A stretch of 64,000 nt of DNA from Aerococcus sp. (GTDB lineage Bacteria > Bacillota > Bacilli > Lactobacillales > Aerococcaceae): NCBI GenBank assembly GCA_030528155.1, contig JAUMZL010000001.1:62001-126000 (forward strand), read 5' to 3'. A program made the translations under genes and the position numbers. Shown piece after piece: positions 18,863 through 29,253 of the stretch; position 1 is the stretch's first letter, and every line of letters starts with the position of its first letter. Under the pieces are notes generated by a model. It was not told where the DNA came from, searched no databases, and worked only from the letters and a program-made list of their open reading frames with translations.

Positions 18863-19915
18863 TTAAGCTCGGTCTTCGTTTACAGTACGGGTAGCGTAAT
18901 TAACCCCCAACGTACCACCAATGCTTGAAATAATCGCACCAATAACTAAACCAACAAACGCCCAGATAGAACCTTTAGAAACAGCATTTGCTGCGTCTTC
19001 CGTTCCCTGTTTAGCTTCTTCGGTGACTTGGTCGATCTTTTGCGTCAAGTCTTTTTGGGTTTGTTCAATACTGTCAGCAGCTTTCGTGATTTCCTCACAT
19101 GCGGTTGCAGCAGCTTTTTCGTAACCATTGATAATGTTGTCAGTGGTCTTTTCCGCTTCTTCTTGAGATAAATCGCTATTTTCAGCTACGGCATTCGCTA
19201 CCGCTTGACGGTCAACATTTTCAGAAATGTTATCCACACGTTTGGTCAAGCTATCTTTCAAATCACTGAAGGTCTTGTCTGCATTTTCAGGGTTAACCAC
19301 AACATCCTTAGCGGCTTGCGCAATTTCGTCCGTTGCGCCATTCAATTGATCAGACAAGTATTCTGGTTGCAATTCTTTGATGTCGGTGTCACGCAAAACA
19401 TCCTTAACATCACTGTTCAATTGGTTGAGGTCATTGTTGTCCACATCAATGTTGTCAGACAGAGCGTTCACCCCGTTAGAAATGGCATCGCCAGCACCTT
19501 GCGCAACAGCACCAGCAGCTTGGCCACTTGCACCTAAGACGCTACCAGCAGCGTTCGTAGCCGCATTCAATGCAGCTCCTGCTAACCAGGTCAAGAGTAC
19601 AACGACGGCAATTAAGCTCGTTGCCCATGTTAAGAAACCATGCAAATGACCCATACGACGGGCAGTAGCCCCAGCAACAAATCCAGCACCTAAAAATGCT
19701 ACCACCAATTCCACAATAATCCAGATGATCTGGCCTGTCCCTACACCTTGGAAAGGATTAGGTTGCGTTGGGTTGAATTGTGCAAAACCAAGCGCAGAAC
19801 CGATCAATGAGAGCGTTAAGATCAGGGCGATGAATGTCACTACCCCAGCAAATACCGCTCCCCAAGAGAGATTGAAGCCAGCTTCTTTTTGGCGGCCTTC
19901 AAATTTTTGACTCAT
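18863..19915 (-). CDS. Membrane protein of unknown function with a long helical extracytoplasmic or cytoplasmic stalk
   Basis: This 350-residue protein has three N-terminal hydrophobic segments (about residues 18-45, 62-86 and 93-116), a glycine/alanine-rich link (GSVLGASGQAAGAVAQGAGDA), a polar, Asp/Glu/Asn/Lys-rich region of about 170 residues predicted to be mostly helical, and one C-terminal membrane segment (about 318-340) with several glycines. The helical part has repeated pieces of the type SDLKDSLTKRVDNISENVD and QTQKDLTQKIDQVTEEAKQ, suggestive of coiled coil. I do not recognise a characterised family; similar architectures occur in stress-associated envelope proteins. GAGGAGG precedes the ATG. 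It is monocistronic, and three TGTACA palindromes lie upstream. Confidence 0.75.
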   Translation of the reverse strand: MSQKFEGRQKEAGFNLSWGAVFAGVVTFIALILTLSLIGSALGFAQFNPTQPNPFQGVGTGQIIWIIVELVVAFLGAGFVAGATARRMGHLHGFLTWATSLIAVVVLLTWLAGAALNAATNAAGSVLGASGQAAGAVAQGAGDAISNGVNALSDNIDVDNNDLNQLNSDVKDVLRDTDIKELQPEYLSDQLNGATDEIAQAAKDVVVNPENADKTFSDLKDSLTKRVDNISENVDRQAVANAVAENSDLSQEEAEKTTDNIINGYEKAAATACEEITKAADSIEQTQKDLTQKIDQVTEEAKQGTEDAANAVSKGSIWAFVGLVIGAIISSIGGTLGVNYATRTVNEDRA

Positions 19916-20181
19916 GATTGTTCCTCCTCTAATCTATTCGATCAAAAAATAATCGTCACTATCGATCCTAACAAGCAATAACTTGCAATGCAAATAATAG
20001 CATTCATTTTTAGGGATGATAGCGCTCGTATATTGGTTTTAATTTGCTTTGTACATTTTTTGTACATTACATAGGCAACCTAGCTATAAAATGTACATTT
20101 ATTACCTCCTCAATCCTCGCACCATGCTCCCCTCCCCAGCCTCCTATCCTTCTCTCTCAGTTACTGCTTACTTCCCCATAA
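19916..20181 (-). promoter_or_regulatory. Upstream region of the membrane protein gene with three TGTACA palindromes
   Basis: TGTACA occurs at 20050-20055, 20061-20066 and 20092-20097, spaced 11 and 31 bases, close to one and three helical turns, so all face the same side of the helix. Palindromic operators arranged in this way usually bind a cooperative regulator. No clear -35/-10 pair is visible. The regulator is unknown. Confidence 0.4.
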
Positions 20182-20210
20182 AAAAGCTCCCCCACTTTGG
20201 AGGAGCTTTT
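20182..20210 (-). terminator. Terminator of the glycolytic operon
   Basis: On the minus strand AAAAGCTCCTCC pairs with GGGGGAGCTTTT around a short loop and is followed by T. It lies 32 bases after the eno stop. Confidence 0.85.
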
Positions 20211-20241
20211 GCGAGATTATTTATAGTTTAATCTTCGTGAA

Positions 20242-21576
<1,335 letters not shown>

Positions 21577-21599
21577 TCAAGTTTCGTATTGGGAACTAA

Positions 21600-22355
21600 T
21601 TATTCAGCAGCATCCACCAATGCCATGAAACTGTCAACTTCAAGACTTGCGCCACCAACGAGGGCACCGTCAATATTTTCTTGAGCGAGAATTTCATCAA
21701 CATTAGCAGGTTTTACTGAACCACCGTAGAGAACGCGAACGCCTTCGCTGGCTTCTTTACCAGCCACTTCGAAGACCACGTCACGAACAACGGCACAAAT
21801 TTCTTCAGCATCTTGTGGTGACGCTGTTTTGCCGGTACCGATTGCCCAGATTGGTTCATAAGCAATAACGGATTTAGCAATTTGTTCATCGCTCAATTCA
21901 GCTAAAGCGGCACGAATTTGACCGGCAATCCAGTCTTTAGCAATACCGTCTTCCCGTTGTTCAAGCGTTTCACCGCAGCAGATGATTGGGGTAACCCCAG
22001 CTTTGAAGATCGCTGCTGCTTTTTTAGCAATATCTTCATCGGTTTCGCCGAAGCCTTGACGACGTTCGGAGTGGCCGATAATGATGTAATCTGTTCCCAA
22101 TTCAGCTAAAGCCACTGGACTTAATTCGCCAGTGAAGGCACCACTTTCTTCATAGAAAGCATTTTGTGCCCCAACTTCGATATCGGTTCCCTTAACGGTT
22201 TCGATCATCTTTTGTAAATAGATGGCAGGTGGGCAAACCAATACTTCCGCTTTCTTTTCTTGGGTCATTTTTTCTTTTAGCTCGTTGATGAAAGCTGCTG
22301 CTTCATCAGGCGTTTTATTCATTTTCCAGTTTCCGGCAATTAAAATCCGACGCAT
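21600..22355 (-). CDS. tpiA: Triosephosphate isomerase
   Basis: This 251-residue TIM-barrel enzyme interconverts dihydroxyacetone phosphate and glyceraldehyde 3-phosphate. The catalytic Lys is in AGNWKMNK near residue 11, the His in IIGHSERR near 95, the Glu in the signature AYEPIWAIGTGK near 168, and the phosphate loop is GGSVKPAN near 214. It lies 13 bases after pgk, with GGAGG before the ATG. Confidence 0.97.
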   Translation of the reverse strand: MRRILIAGNWKMNKTPDEAAAFINELKEKMTQEKKAEVLVCPPAIYLQKMIETVKGTDIEVGAQNAFYEESGAFTGELSPVALAELGTDYIIIGHSERRQGFGETDEDIAKKAAAIFKAGVTPIICCGETLEQREDGIAKDWIAGQIRAALAELSDEQIAKSVIAYEPIWAIGTGKTASPQDAEEICAVVRDVVFEVAGKEASEGVRVLYGGSVKPANVDEILAQENIDGALVGGASLEVDSFMALVDAAE

Positions 22356-22368
22356 GGAATTTCCTCCT

Positions 22369-23559
22369 TTATTTGTCGCTCAATGCTTCCACACCAGGTA
22401 ATGGTTTTCCTTCTAAGAATTGTAAGGAAGCCCCACCACCCGTAGAAATGTGGGAGAATTTTTCAGCAAATCCAGAGTTCTTCGCAGCAGAAGCAGAATC
22501 CCCACCACCGATGATAGAAATGGCATCGGTATCAGCGATAGCTTTGCATACAGCGTTGGTGCCTTTTGCGAAGGCAGGCATTTCGAAGACACCCATTGGT
22601 CCGTTCCAAACAACGGTCTTCGCATCAGCAAGCACTTGTTTGAAGACTTCAACGGTTTCTGGACCGCAGTCAAGACCTTGCCAGTCAGCTGGAATAGCAT
22701 CTGCAGCAACAATCTGGGTGTTAGCATCGTTGGAGAAGTCATCAGCAACGACAACGTCAACAGGCAATACTAATTTATCACCAGCGCGTTCAATTAATTC
22801 TTTTGCCAAAGGAACTTTATCTTCTTCCAAGAGGGATTGGCCCACTTCATAGCCTTTAGCTTTCAAGAAGGTGTAAGCCATCCCACCACCGATGAGGACT
22901 TTGTCTGCTTTCTTGAGCAAGGATTCGATCACATCGATCTTGTCAGAAACTTTTGCCCCACCGAGAATAGCAACAAATGGACGTTTAGGATCGTCAATAG
23001 CATCCCCTAAGAATTTCAATTCTTTTTCCATCAAGTAGCCAGCAACGGCTTCTCCGATGTTTTCAGAAATACCAACGTTAGAGGCATGCGCACGGTGAGC
23101 GGTCCCGAAAGCGTCGTTAACAAAAACGTCACCCAAGGATGCCCAGTATTTGCCCAATTCTGGATCGTTACCGGATTCTTTCTTACCATCGAGGTCTTCG
23201 AAACGCGTGTTTTCAAAGAGCAAGACTTCGCCTTCACCCAATTCACTGATGGCATCTTCCAATGCTTGACCATGAGTTGCTGGCACGAAGGTAACTTTTT
23301 GTCCCAGTAATTCTTCTAAATGTTCCGCTACTGGTTTCAAAGTCTTGTCAGCTTTGTCTTCTTCTTTTTTCACTTTTCCTAAGTGAGAGAAGAGGATCAA
23401 TTTTCCACCTTGTTCTAAAACATACTTGATGGTTGGTAATGCTTGTACCATACGGTTATCGTCAGCAATTTTATTACCATCCATTGGTACGTTAAAGTCC
23501 ACACGCATGAGAACTTTTTTGCCTTTTACAGCAATATCTTCAACTGTTTTTTTAGCCAT
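22369..23559 (-). CDS. pgk: Phosphoglycerate kinase
   Basis: This 396-residue two-domain kinase transfers phosphate from 1,3-bisphosphoglycerate to ADP. The family signature [13 protein letters not shown] lies near residue 15, the substrate region SHLGK near 60, AHRAHAS near 160, and the nucleotide end motif [11 protein letters not shown] with [13 protein letters not shown] near 370. A hairpin terminator-like element lies in the 150-base gap after gap, so pgk may be expressed differently from gap. Confidence 0.97.
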   Translation of the reverse strand: MAKKTVEDIAVKGKKVLMRVDFNVPMDGNKIADDNRMVQALPTIKYVLEQGGKLILFSHLGKVKKEEDKADKTLKPVAEHLEELLGQKVTFVPATHGQALEDAISELGEGEVLLFENTRFEDLDGKKESGNDPELGKYWASLGDVFVNDAFGTAHRAHASNVGISENIGEAVAGYLMEKELKFLGDAIDDPKRPFVAILGGAKVSDKIDVIESLLKKADKVLIGGGMAYTFLKAKGYEVGQSLLEEDKVPLAKELIERAGDKLVLPVDVVVADDFSNDANTQIVAADAIPADWQGLDCGPETVEVFKQVLADAKTVVWNGPMGVFEMPAFAKGTNAVCKAIADTDAISIIGGGDSASAAKNSGFAEKFSHISTGGGASLQFLEGKPLPGVEALSDK

Positions 23560-23604
23560 ATTGCTAATCTCCTTCCCGAGTGATCGGTTCGTTCCTCATT
23601 CGTT

Positions 23605-23633
23605 AAAAAAGCGAGAAGCGCGAAGCTTCCCGC
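23605..23633 (-). terminator. Intercistronic hairpin between gap and pgk
   Basis: On the minus strand GCGGGAAGC pairs with GCTTCTCGC (one G-U pair) around TTCGC and is followed by six T. In an operon such an element typically gives partial termination or protects the upstream message. Confidence 0.75.
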
Positions 23634-23709
23634 CTTTTATCGAATGAACATTGTTTAATTCATTGTCCGTCAACTAATCCATTACGGGACTAGTTATTGT
23701 ATGGATGAA

Positions 23710-24708
23710 TTATTTTTGACCACCGAATTTTTCTAACAAGCGAACCATGTTAGAGGTGAAGCCTGCTTCGTTGTCATACCAAGAAGCAACTTGTACCAAT
23801 TGGGTGCCGTCTTCTGCTTCCAAAATCTTGGTTTGGCTAGCGTCAAAGACAGAACCTGCTGGGTAGCCGATAACGTCAGAAGAAACGATTTCATCTTCAG
23901 TGTATTGGAAGGAATCAGTCGTGTATTTCTTCATTGCTGCGTTAACTTCTTCTTCAGTCGTGTTTTTCTTCAAGATACCGAAGAACAATACGAGGGAACC
24001 AGTGATGGTTGGTACACGGAAAGCACCACCGTCAACTAAACCATTAACGGAAGGAACAACTTTACCGGTAGCTTTAGCAGCACCTGTAGAAGCTGGGATG
24101 ATGTTGTCAGCAGCTGCACGGCTCTTACGTCCACCAGGCATATCTTGCAATGCTTGTGTTGCAGTGAAGGCGTGGATAGTAGCCATGTTACCAACTTTAA
24201 CACCAAATTCTTTGTCCAATACATTAACAACTGGAGCTAAGCAGTTGGTTGTGCAGGAAGCTGCAGAGATGATCTTATCGTCAGCTTCGAGGGTGTCGTC
24301 GTTAACACCGTAAACGATCATTTTAGTAACATCGTCTTTAGCAGGAGCAGAGATTAAAACTTTCTTTGCACCAGCATCCAAGTGAGCTTGGGATTTTTCA
24401 GCAGATGTGTAATGACCAGTACTTTCAAGAACGATGTCGATGTCTAATTCACCCCATGGGCAGTTAGAAGCGTCCATTTCGCTGAAAACTTTAACTTCTT
24501 TACCATCGATAACTAATGCGTCATCTTTAGCTTCTACTTCATGATCATAACGACCTTGACGAGTGTCGTATTTCAATAAGTAAGCGAGGTCTGCTGGGTT
24601 GGTCAAGTCGTTAACTGCGACAACCTCGATATCATTGGAGATTTCTGAGATACGACGGTATGCTAAACGACCAATACGTCCGAAACCATTAATTGCTACT
24701 CTAACCAT
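23710..24708 (-). CDS. gap: Glyceraldehyde-3-phosphate dehydrogenase
   Basis: This 332-residue NAD-dependent enzyme oxidises glyceraldehyde 3-phosphate to 1,3-bisphosphoglycerate. It shows the NAD-binding start AINGFGRIGRLAYRRI, the active-site Cys in SAASCTTNCLAP near residue 150, and the substrate loop RVPTITGSLVLFFG. It follows cggR by 44 bases and is the first enzyme gene of the operon. GGAGGAAAT precedes the ATG. Confidence 0.97.
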   Translation of the reverse strand: MVRVAINGFGRIGRLAYRRISEISNDIEVVAVNDLTNPADLAYLLKYDTRQGRYDHEVEAKDDALVIDGKEVKVFSEMDASNCPWGELDIDIVLESTGHYTSAEKSQAHLDAGAKKVLISAPAKDDVTKMIVYGVNDDTLEADDKIISAASCTTNCLAPVVNVLDKEFGVKVGNMATIHAFTATQALQDMPGGRKSRAAADNIIPASTGAAKATGKVVPSVNGLVDGGAFRVPTITGSLVLFFGILKKNTTEEEVNAAMKKYTTDSFQYTEDEIVSSDVIGYPAGSVFDASQTKILEAEDGTQLVQVASWYDNEAGFTSNMVRLLEKFGGQK

Positions 24709-24752
24709 GAATGAATTTCCTCCTTATGAAAAATCATATGTAATATCAACAA

Positions 24753-25799
24753 TTATTTTATCTGGGTTTCCCCATTTAAAACCTTTAAACTACACCCCTC
24801 GTCAGTGATGATCACTGTTTGTTTCGGGGCCATTTTGCTAAAAGCTTGGACGGCTTCTGCCTTTTCCGAGCCACCTGCGATTAGGATTGGCAACTGGATA
24901 TCTTTCAGCTGCTCTAATTTTAACCCAATCCGTGGAATACGATAAACGATTTGCCCTTCCCGATCGAAAAAACAACCGAAAATTTCGCCGACTGCCTTCT
25001 TTTCACGGAGTAATACTTTGACCTCCTCGTCCAATCGTCGTCTCAACGCCATTTTCTTCGCGTCGCCCACACTGAAGAGGACAACGTTAGCTTTGGCTAA
25101 GACGCGCAACGTTCGCTGAATAATGGGTTCTCCCACCAGCGATTCAAAAGTTGCGACCGTCATCGTTTCCGGACTGTAGAGCATGTATGCCCGCCCGCCT
25201 AATTGAACGGCCAATTGCTCTGCGATCGTGTTGGCTTGAACCTCCGCAGCCTCTTCCATACCACCGCGCGCAGAGACAACAGTGAATGAATGGTGATCCT
25301 GAAGTTCATGGCCTTGGATATGCGGGACGATATTCTTCATCGTCGTTCCTCCAGTAATAGCGATAATCTGCACATCACTGGAAAGATGGTTCTCTAGGTA
25401 ATTCGTCAGTAGAACGCCCATTTCGACCAATGTCTCCGAATCGGCATTACTATCCCCACTCGCAATATAAACGTCCTTCGCCATCAGTAACTGTTGGAGT
25501 TGACGTTCACGCTGACGATTGCTCTTGGAATCCCGGCTTAATTTCAATGCCACCGCGAGTGCTACTTGTCCCTGTTCACTAATGGACATGCCACTCGTGT
25601 TTACAGTAATTAAACCTTGCCCTTTTAAGATATCGATTTCGTGTCTCAAGGGCCGCTCTGTCATTCCGAGTGCTTCTGCCAGCATCTTGCGTCCAATCGG
25701 CCCATGCCGCAAAACTTCACGCAAAATCTGTATTCGCCGCCAGTAGAAATTATCCAGCTCTGGGACAACTTCCATAATTTTATTGTAATCTACATTCAT
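24753..25799 (-). CDS. cggR: Central glycolytic genes regulator CggR
   Basis: This 348-residue SorC/DeoR-type repressor controls the gap operon in response to fructose-1,6-bisphosphate. An N-terminal winged helix (RRIQILREVLRHGPIGRKMLAEALGMTERPLRHEID is its core) is followed by a sugar-phosphate-binding domain with ITGGTTM near residue 152 and VVSARGG. ATG 25799 is preferred: the frame is open to 25943, but the cggR promoter and a CggR-like box lie within that stretch. With this start the protein begins MNVDYNKIMEVVPEL. It is the first gene of the operon and is probably autoregulated. Confidence 0.9.
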   Translation of the reverse strand: MNVDYNKIMEVVPELDNFYWRRIQILREVLRHGPIGRKMLAEALGMTERPLRHEIDILKGQGLITVNTSGMSISEQGQVALAVALKLSRDSKSNRQRERQLQQLLMAKDVYIASGDSNADSETLVEMGVLLTNYLENHLSSDVQIIAITGGTTMKNIVPHIQGHELQDHHSFTVVSARGGMEEAAEVQANTIAEQLAVQLGGRAYMLYSPETMTVATFESLVGEPIIQRTLRVLAKANVVLFSVGDAKKMALRRRLDEEVKVLLREKKAVGEIFGCFFDREGQIVYRIPRIGLKLEQLKDIQLPILIAGGSEKAEAVQAFSKMAPKQTVIITDEGCSLKVLNGETQIK

Positions 25800-25817
25800 A
25801 GCATCACTTTCTATCAT

Positions 25818-25836
25818 TATGGATCTTTTATGTCCA
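25818..25836 (-). promoter_or_regulatory. CggR-like operator box downstream of the cggR promoter
   Basis: On the minus strand TGGACATAAAAGATCCATA lies between the cggR promoter and start codon, the place of the CggR operator in Bacillus, whose half reads GGACATATAATGTCC as I recall. The site matches that in about 12 of 15 positions and resembles a second box at 25977-25995. Confidence 0.5.
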
Positions 25837-25905
25837 CAGTGTCGTTTTCTGACCAGCAGGGTGAAAAAATATATTGAGAGCCTCTCTCTCATTCCCACAA
25901 CACAA

Positions 25906-25933
25906 GTATAACAATTCGGTTCTGGCAATGCAA
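25906..25933 (-). promoter_or_regulatory. Promoter of the cggR-gap operon
   Basis: On the minus strand TTGCAT (25933-25928), a 16-base spacer and TTATAC (25911-25906) form a plausible SigA promoter about 100 bases ahead of the cggR start. Confidence 0.6.
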
Positions 25934-25976
25934 GGAGAGGCACTCACTTTTTCGATACGTTGGACAAAAAAAGAAA

Positions 25977-25995
25977 TATGGGCATTTTACGTCCA
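25977..25995 (-). promoter_or_regulatory. Second CggR-like box between cggR and the lipid kinase gene
   Basis: On the minus strand TGGACGTAAAATGCCCATA matches the first box at 15 of 19 positions. It lies 159 bases away from it and about 40 bases before the TATAAT of the divergent kinase gene. Confidence 0.4.
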
Positions 25996-26105
25996 TAGTA
26001 AAAGATTCATCTTTTCCACTACTGAGAAAATGCTATAATTAATGTAGAAACTAAACGCAAGGCTATGATAGCGTTGTGAATAAAAAGATACTGAAGGTGA
26101 CGAAA

Positions 26106-27023
26106 ATGAAAGAAGCATGGATTATTGCTAACCCTGGCTCAGGAAACAATCAAGGAGAAGCCATTGCCAGTGAATTAAAAGCCCATCTCGCTCCTCATTT
26201 TGACGAAGTAACAGCTCATTATACCAAAGAAGCTCATGACGGTACAAAATTTGCCAAAGCCGCCAGTGAAGCACATGTCCACTCCCTATTCGTTGTCGGC
26301 GGTGATGGCACTATTCACGAAGCGATTAACGGCCTCGGTGGCGCAGACTATCGCCCAACTGTTGGCTTTTTACCGGGTGGGACAAATAACACGTTTGCTA
26401 AATTATTTAACATGCCAATGGATATGCAACAAGCGATTGAATCATTGGATCTCGAGCATACGGCTGAGTTAGAGATTGGCAAATGTAATGACAGTTATTT
26501 CTTCTATTATGCCAGCTTTGGTAAGTTGATCGAGGCAACGACCGGCACCTCCTCAGAGGAAAAATCAAAATGGGGGCCGCTTGCTTACTTGCATAGTATC
26601 CTTCACGCTCTCCCCAACGATGAAAGCCGAAAAATCCGCGTCACCACCGATAATGGCGACTACGAAGAGGACGCCAGTCTCGTTTATTGTATGCTAACGA
26701 ATAAGATTGGCAACCTGACGATTGGCAATGAAACTGGCTCTCTCCAAGACGGTAAAATGCACATCGTCATTGCTAAAAGTGAAATGACCTCAACCAAATT
26801 GAGTGCCCTCTTCGATTTGGCCGTGGGGAATTTAGAAAATAATGAAGATGTGACGCTAATCACCTGTAGCGAAGCCACGATTGAAGCCAGCGATGGTGAC
26901 ACGGTTGAAATCGACCTCGATGGCAACGTGGAAGAGGCATTGCCGATTCAGCTCACCTTATTACCCGACCACATTGAATATTACTTACCGAAACAAGTAA
27001 ACGAGGAAGTTGCTTCAGAATAA
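26106..27023 (+). CDS. Diacylglycerol kinase catalytic-domain family lipid kinase
   Basis: This 305-residue protein has the DAGK catalytic domain: IANPGSGNN near residue 7, VVGGDGTIHEAINGL near residue 62 and FLPGGTNNTFAK near 90. These cytosolic or peripheral membrane kinases phosphorylate diacylglycerol or related lipids. ATG 26106 is preferred over the frame opening at 26076 since GAAGGTGA precedes it. TATAAT at 26034-26039 is a likely -10. The gene is divergent from cggR and shares its regulatory region. Gene name left open because several paralogues exist in Firmicutes. Confidence 0.85.
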   Translation: MKEAWIIANPGSGNNQGEAIASELKAHLAPHFDEVTAHYTKEAHDGTKFAKAASEAHVHSLFVVGGDGTIHEAINGLGGADYRPTVGFLPGGTNNTFAKLFNMPMDMQQAIESLDLEHTAELEIGKCNDSYFFYYASFGKLIEATTGTSSEEKSKWGPLAYLHSILHALPNDESRKIRVTTDNGDYEEDASLVYCMLTNKIGNLTIGNETGSLQDGKMHIVIAKSEMTSTKLSALFDLAVGNLENNEDVTLITCSEATIEASDGDTVEIDLDGNVEEALPIQLTLLPDHIEYYLPKQVNEEVASE

Positions 27024-27046
27024 TCCTTACTCATTAGATAATAATC

Positions 27047-27086
27047 AAGGCAACCTTTGTCAAATCATACATAAGGTTGCCTTTTT
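27047..27086 (+). terminator. Terminator after the lipid kinase gene
   Basis: An 11-base-pair perfect stem (27047-27057 with 27073-27083) is followed by TTTTT. Confidence 0.88.
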
Positions 27087-27149
27087 CGGCTATTCAAAGA
27101 TGCCTCATAGCCTGTCTTATTTTGTTTCCACTTTTCCCTTTTGCTCAGC

Positions 27150-27205
27150 AAAAAGCGTTCCTTTCGGCATCTGGTCATACCAAATGCTGGAAAGGAACGC
27201 TTTTT
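27150..27205 (-). terminator. Long hairpin terminator after clpP
   Basis: A 15 to 16 base-pair outer stem (27150-27165 with 27190-27205) encloses a second partly paired stem. T runs occur on both strands, so it can also stop read-through from the plus strand. It begins 34 bases after the clpP stop. Confidence 0.85.
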
Positions 27206-27238
27206 ATTTCCTAGAATTTAATCACTCATCATCGGTGA

Positions 27239-27835
27239 TTATTTCTTCAAAGCACTATTATTGACCATGATTTCATCAATGATGCCATATTCCTTAGCTT
27301 CTTCGGCAGTGAGCCAATTATCACGGTCAGTGTCTTTCTCTACTTGTTCAACACTCTTACCAGTGTGTTTGGAGATAATGCGATGCAAGTTTTTCTTCGT
27401 CTTAAGAATGTGTTCCGCTGCAATTTCAATTTCGGTTGCCTGTCCTTGTGCGCCACCGAGTGGTTGATGAATCAATACTTCCGAGTTTGGCAAGGCATAG
27501 CGTTTTCCTGGTTCCCCTGCCATCAAGAAGATAGACCCCATTGAGGCAGCCATCCCTGTAACGATAGTGACAACATCCGCATTAACAAATTGCATCGTGT
27601 CATAGATCGCTAGTCCAGCAGAGACAGATCCACCTGGTGAATTAATGTAAAGGTAAATATCTTTTTCTGGGTCTTGGGCGTCCAAGAAGAGCAATTGAGC
27701 AATAATAGAGTTAGCGAGGTCATCATCAACAGGTCCACTCAACATAATAATACGGTCTTTTAATAAACGAGAGTAAATGTCATAAGCACGTTCTCCACGT
27801 GAAGATTGTTCAATGACTGTAGGAACTAAATTCAT
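27239..27835 (-). CDS. clpP: ATP-dependent Clp protease proteolytic subunit ClpP
   Basis: This 198-residue serine peptidase forms the double heptameric chamber that works with ClpX or ClpC-type unfoldases. The catalytic Ser is in GMAASMGS near residue 98, the His in [12 protein letters not shown] near 123 and the Asp near 172. Length is typical. AGGAGGAAG precedes the ATG. A CtsR-type box overlaps the promoter, indicating class III heat-shock control. It is monocistronic with its own terminator. Confidence 0.97.
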   Translation of the reverse strand: MNLVPTVIEQSSRGERAYDIYSRLLKDRIIMLSGPVDDDLANSIIAQLLFLDAQDPEKDIYLYINSPGGSVSAGLAIYDTMQFVNADVVTIVTGMAASMGSIFLMAGEPGKRYALPNSEVLIHQPLGGAQGQATEIEIAAEHILKTKKNLHRIISKHTGKSVEQVEKDTDRDNWLTAEEAKEYGIIDEIMVNNSALKK

Positions 27836-27867
27836 CGGTTACTTCCTCCTTAATTGATGTTACTCAC

Positions 27868-27897
27868 ATTATAGGTAATTGGTCAACAATGGTCAAC
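27868..27897 (-). promoter_or_regulatory. clpP promoter overlapped by a CtsR box
   Basis: On the minus strand TTGACC (27896-27891), a 17-base spacer and TATAAT (27873-27868) form the promoter. The heptad repeat GGTCAACAATGGTCAAC (plus strand, 27881-27897) matches the CtsR operator pattern and covers the -35 element. Confidence 0.85.
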
Positions 27898-27915
27898 CGA
27901 TAACACTCTATCCTA

Positions 27916-27951
27916 TTAAAAAGCTAGGTGGCGAGCCACCTAGCTTTTTAA
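27916..27951 (-). terminator. Terminator after rpoD
   Basis: Two perfect 17-base inverted arms (27916-27932 and 27935-27951) form a hairpin with T runs on both strands, directly next to the rpoD stop. Confidence 0.92.
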
Positions 27952-29229
27952 TTAAGCATCTTCTAAGAAGTCTTTGAGTTGTTTCAAGCGACTTGGATGA
28001 CGCAATTTACGCAATGCTTTCGCTTCAATCTGACGAATACGTTCTCTTGTAACGCCGAATTGTTTTCCTACCTGCTCCAATGTCTTTGTTTGCCCATCTT
28101 GCAAGCCGAAACGCAAACGCAGAACATTTTCTTCTCGATCCGTGAGAGTTTCGAGCACTTCATCCAGCTGCTCTTTGAGTAATTCCTGGTTGGTATAGTC
28201 ATCCGGTCGCATTGCATCTTGGTCTTCGATGAAGTCCCCTAAATGCGAATCGTCTTCTTCACCAATTGGCGTTTCCAAAGAGACTGGTTCTTGCGCAATT
28301 TTCATGATGTTGCGCACCTTTTCGGTTGGAAGATCCATTTCTGCCCCAATTTCTTCTGGGGTAGGTTCGCGCCCGAGATCCTGTAACAAGGTTCGTTGTA
28401 CACGTACTAATTTGTTGATCGTTTCTACCATGTGTACAGGAATACGAATCGTCCGTGCTTGATCGGCGATCGAACGGGTGATCGCCTGTCTAATCCACCA
28501 AGTGGCATAGGTTGAGAATTTGAATCCTTTGGTGTAATCAAATTTCTCAACAGCTTTCATTAGTCCCATATTGCCTTCTTGAATTAAATCCAAGAAACTC
28601 ATCCCACGGCCGACATAGCGTTTGGCAATCGAAACAACTAACCGCAAGTTAGCTTCAGCAAGCTCTTGTTTAGCCATCGGATCGCCCGCTTCAATCCGTT
28701 TCGCTAATGCCACTTCTTGATCAGCGGTTAATAGGTCCACGCGTCCAATTTCCTTGAGATACATGCGGACCGGATCACTCGTGTTGATATTTTTCTTCTT
28801 TTTACTGCTGGTTGATTTCTTAACTTCGACTTCGGCCGGTTGACTTGACTTTGCCGGCACATAATCAGGTTTTGGTGTGCCAATTTCACCTGGCTTGGTC
28901 GTTGACGCTGTTTTTTCTTTTGCCTCTTTGGTTAAAATAGTGTCAACTTCTTCTGTGTTTACCTGTTGAACCTCTTCATCAGCATTATGTTGTTCTTCGC
29001 GCTGAAGTTGGCGATTGGTTGGACCGCCATCCTCATCGACAACTGCCACACCACTATCCTCAAATTGATCGATTAATTGATCAATTTGTTCATCTGATAA
29101 AGCGTATGGTTGAGCAATCTTATCACTCAATTCGTCATACAAAATTGATCCCAAAAGTTTTTTGGTTTTGATCAATTGTTGGGTTGCTTGCTTTAACGTT
29201 GGCTGTTTATTCGTTGTATTTGCTGCCAA
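27952..29229 (-). CDS. rpoD: RNA polymerase principal sigma factor (SigA/RpoD)
   Basis: This 425-residue sigma-70 factor directs housekeeping transcription. After an acidic N-terminal region (1.1-like, to about residue 140) come region 1.2 ([17 protein letters not shown]), region 2 ([28 protein letters not shown], then [13 protein letters not shown]), region 3 and the region 4 helix-turn-helix [20 protein letters not shown]. The start is TTG 29229 with GGGGAGG eight bases upstream. dnaG lies 24 bases ahead on the same strand, the classic dnaG-rpoD pair. Confidence 0.95.
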   Translation of the reverse strand: MAANTTNKQPTLKQATQQLIKTKKLLGSILYDELSDKIAQPYALSDEQIDQLIDQFEDSGVAVVDEDGGPTNRQLQREEQHNADEEVQQVNTEEVDTILTKEAKEKTASTTKPGEIGTPKPDYVPAKSSQPAEVEVKKSTSSKKKKNINTSDPVRMYLKEIGRVDLLTADQEVALAKRIEAGDPMAKQELAEANLRLVVSIAKRYVGRGMSFLDLIQEGNMGLMKAVEKFDYTKGFKFSTYATWWIRQAITRSIADQARTIRIPVHMVETINKLVRVQRTLLQDLGREPTPEEIGAEMDLPTEKVRNIMKIAQEPVSLETPIGEEDDSHLGDFIEDQDAMRPDDYTNQELLKEQLDEVLETLTDREENVLRLRFGLQDGQTKTLEQVGKQFGVTRERIRQIEAKALRKLRHPSRLKQLKDFLEDA

Positions 29230-29253
29230 AGTTTTGACCTCCCCATTCAGTAT

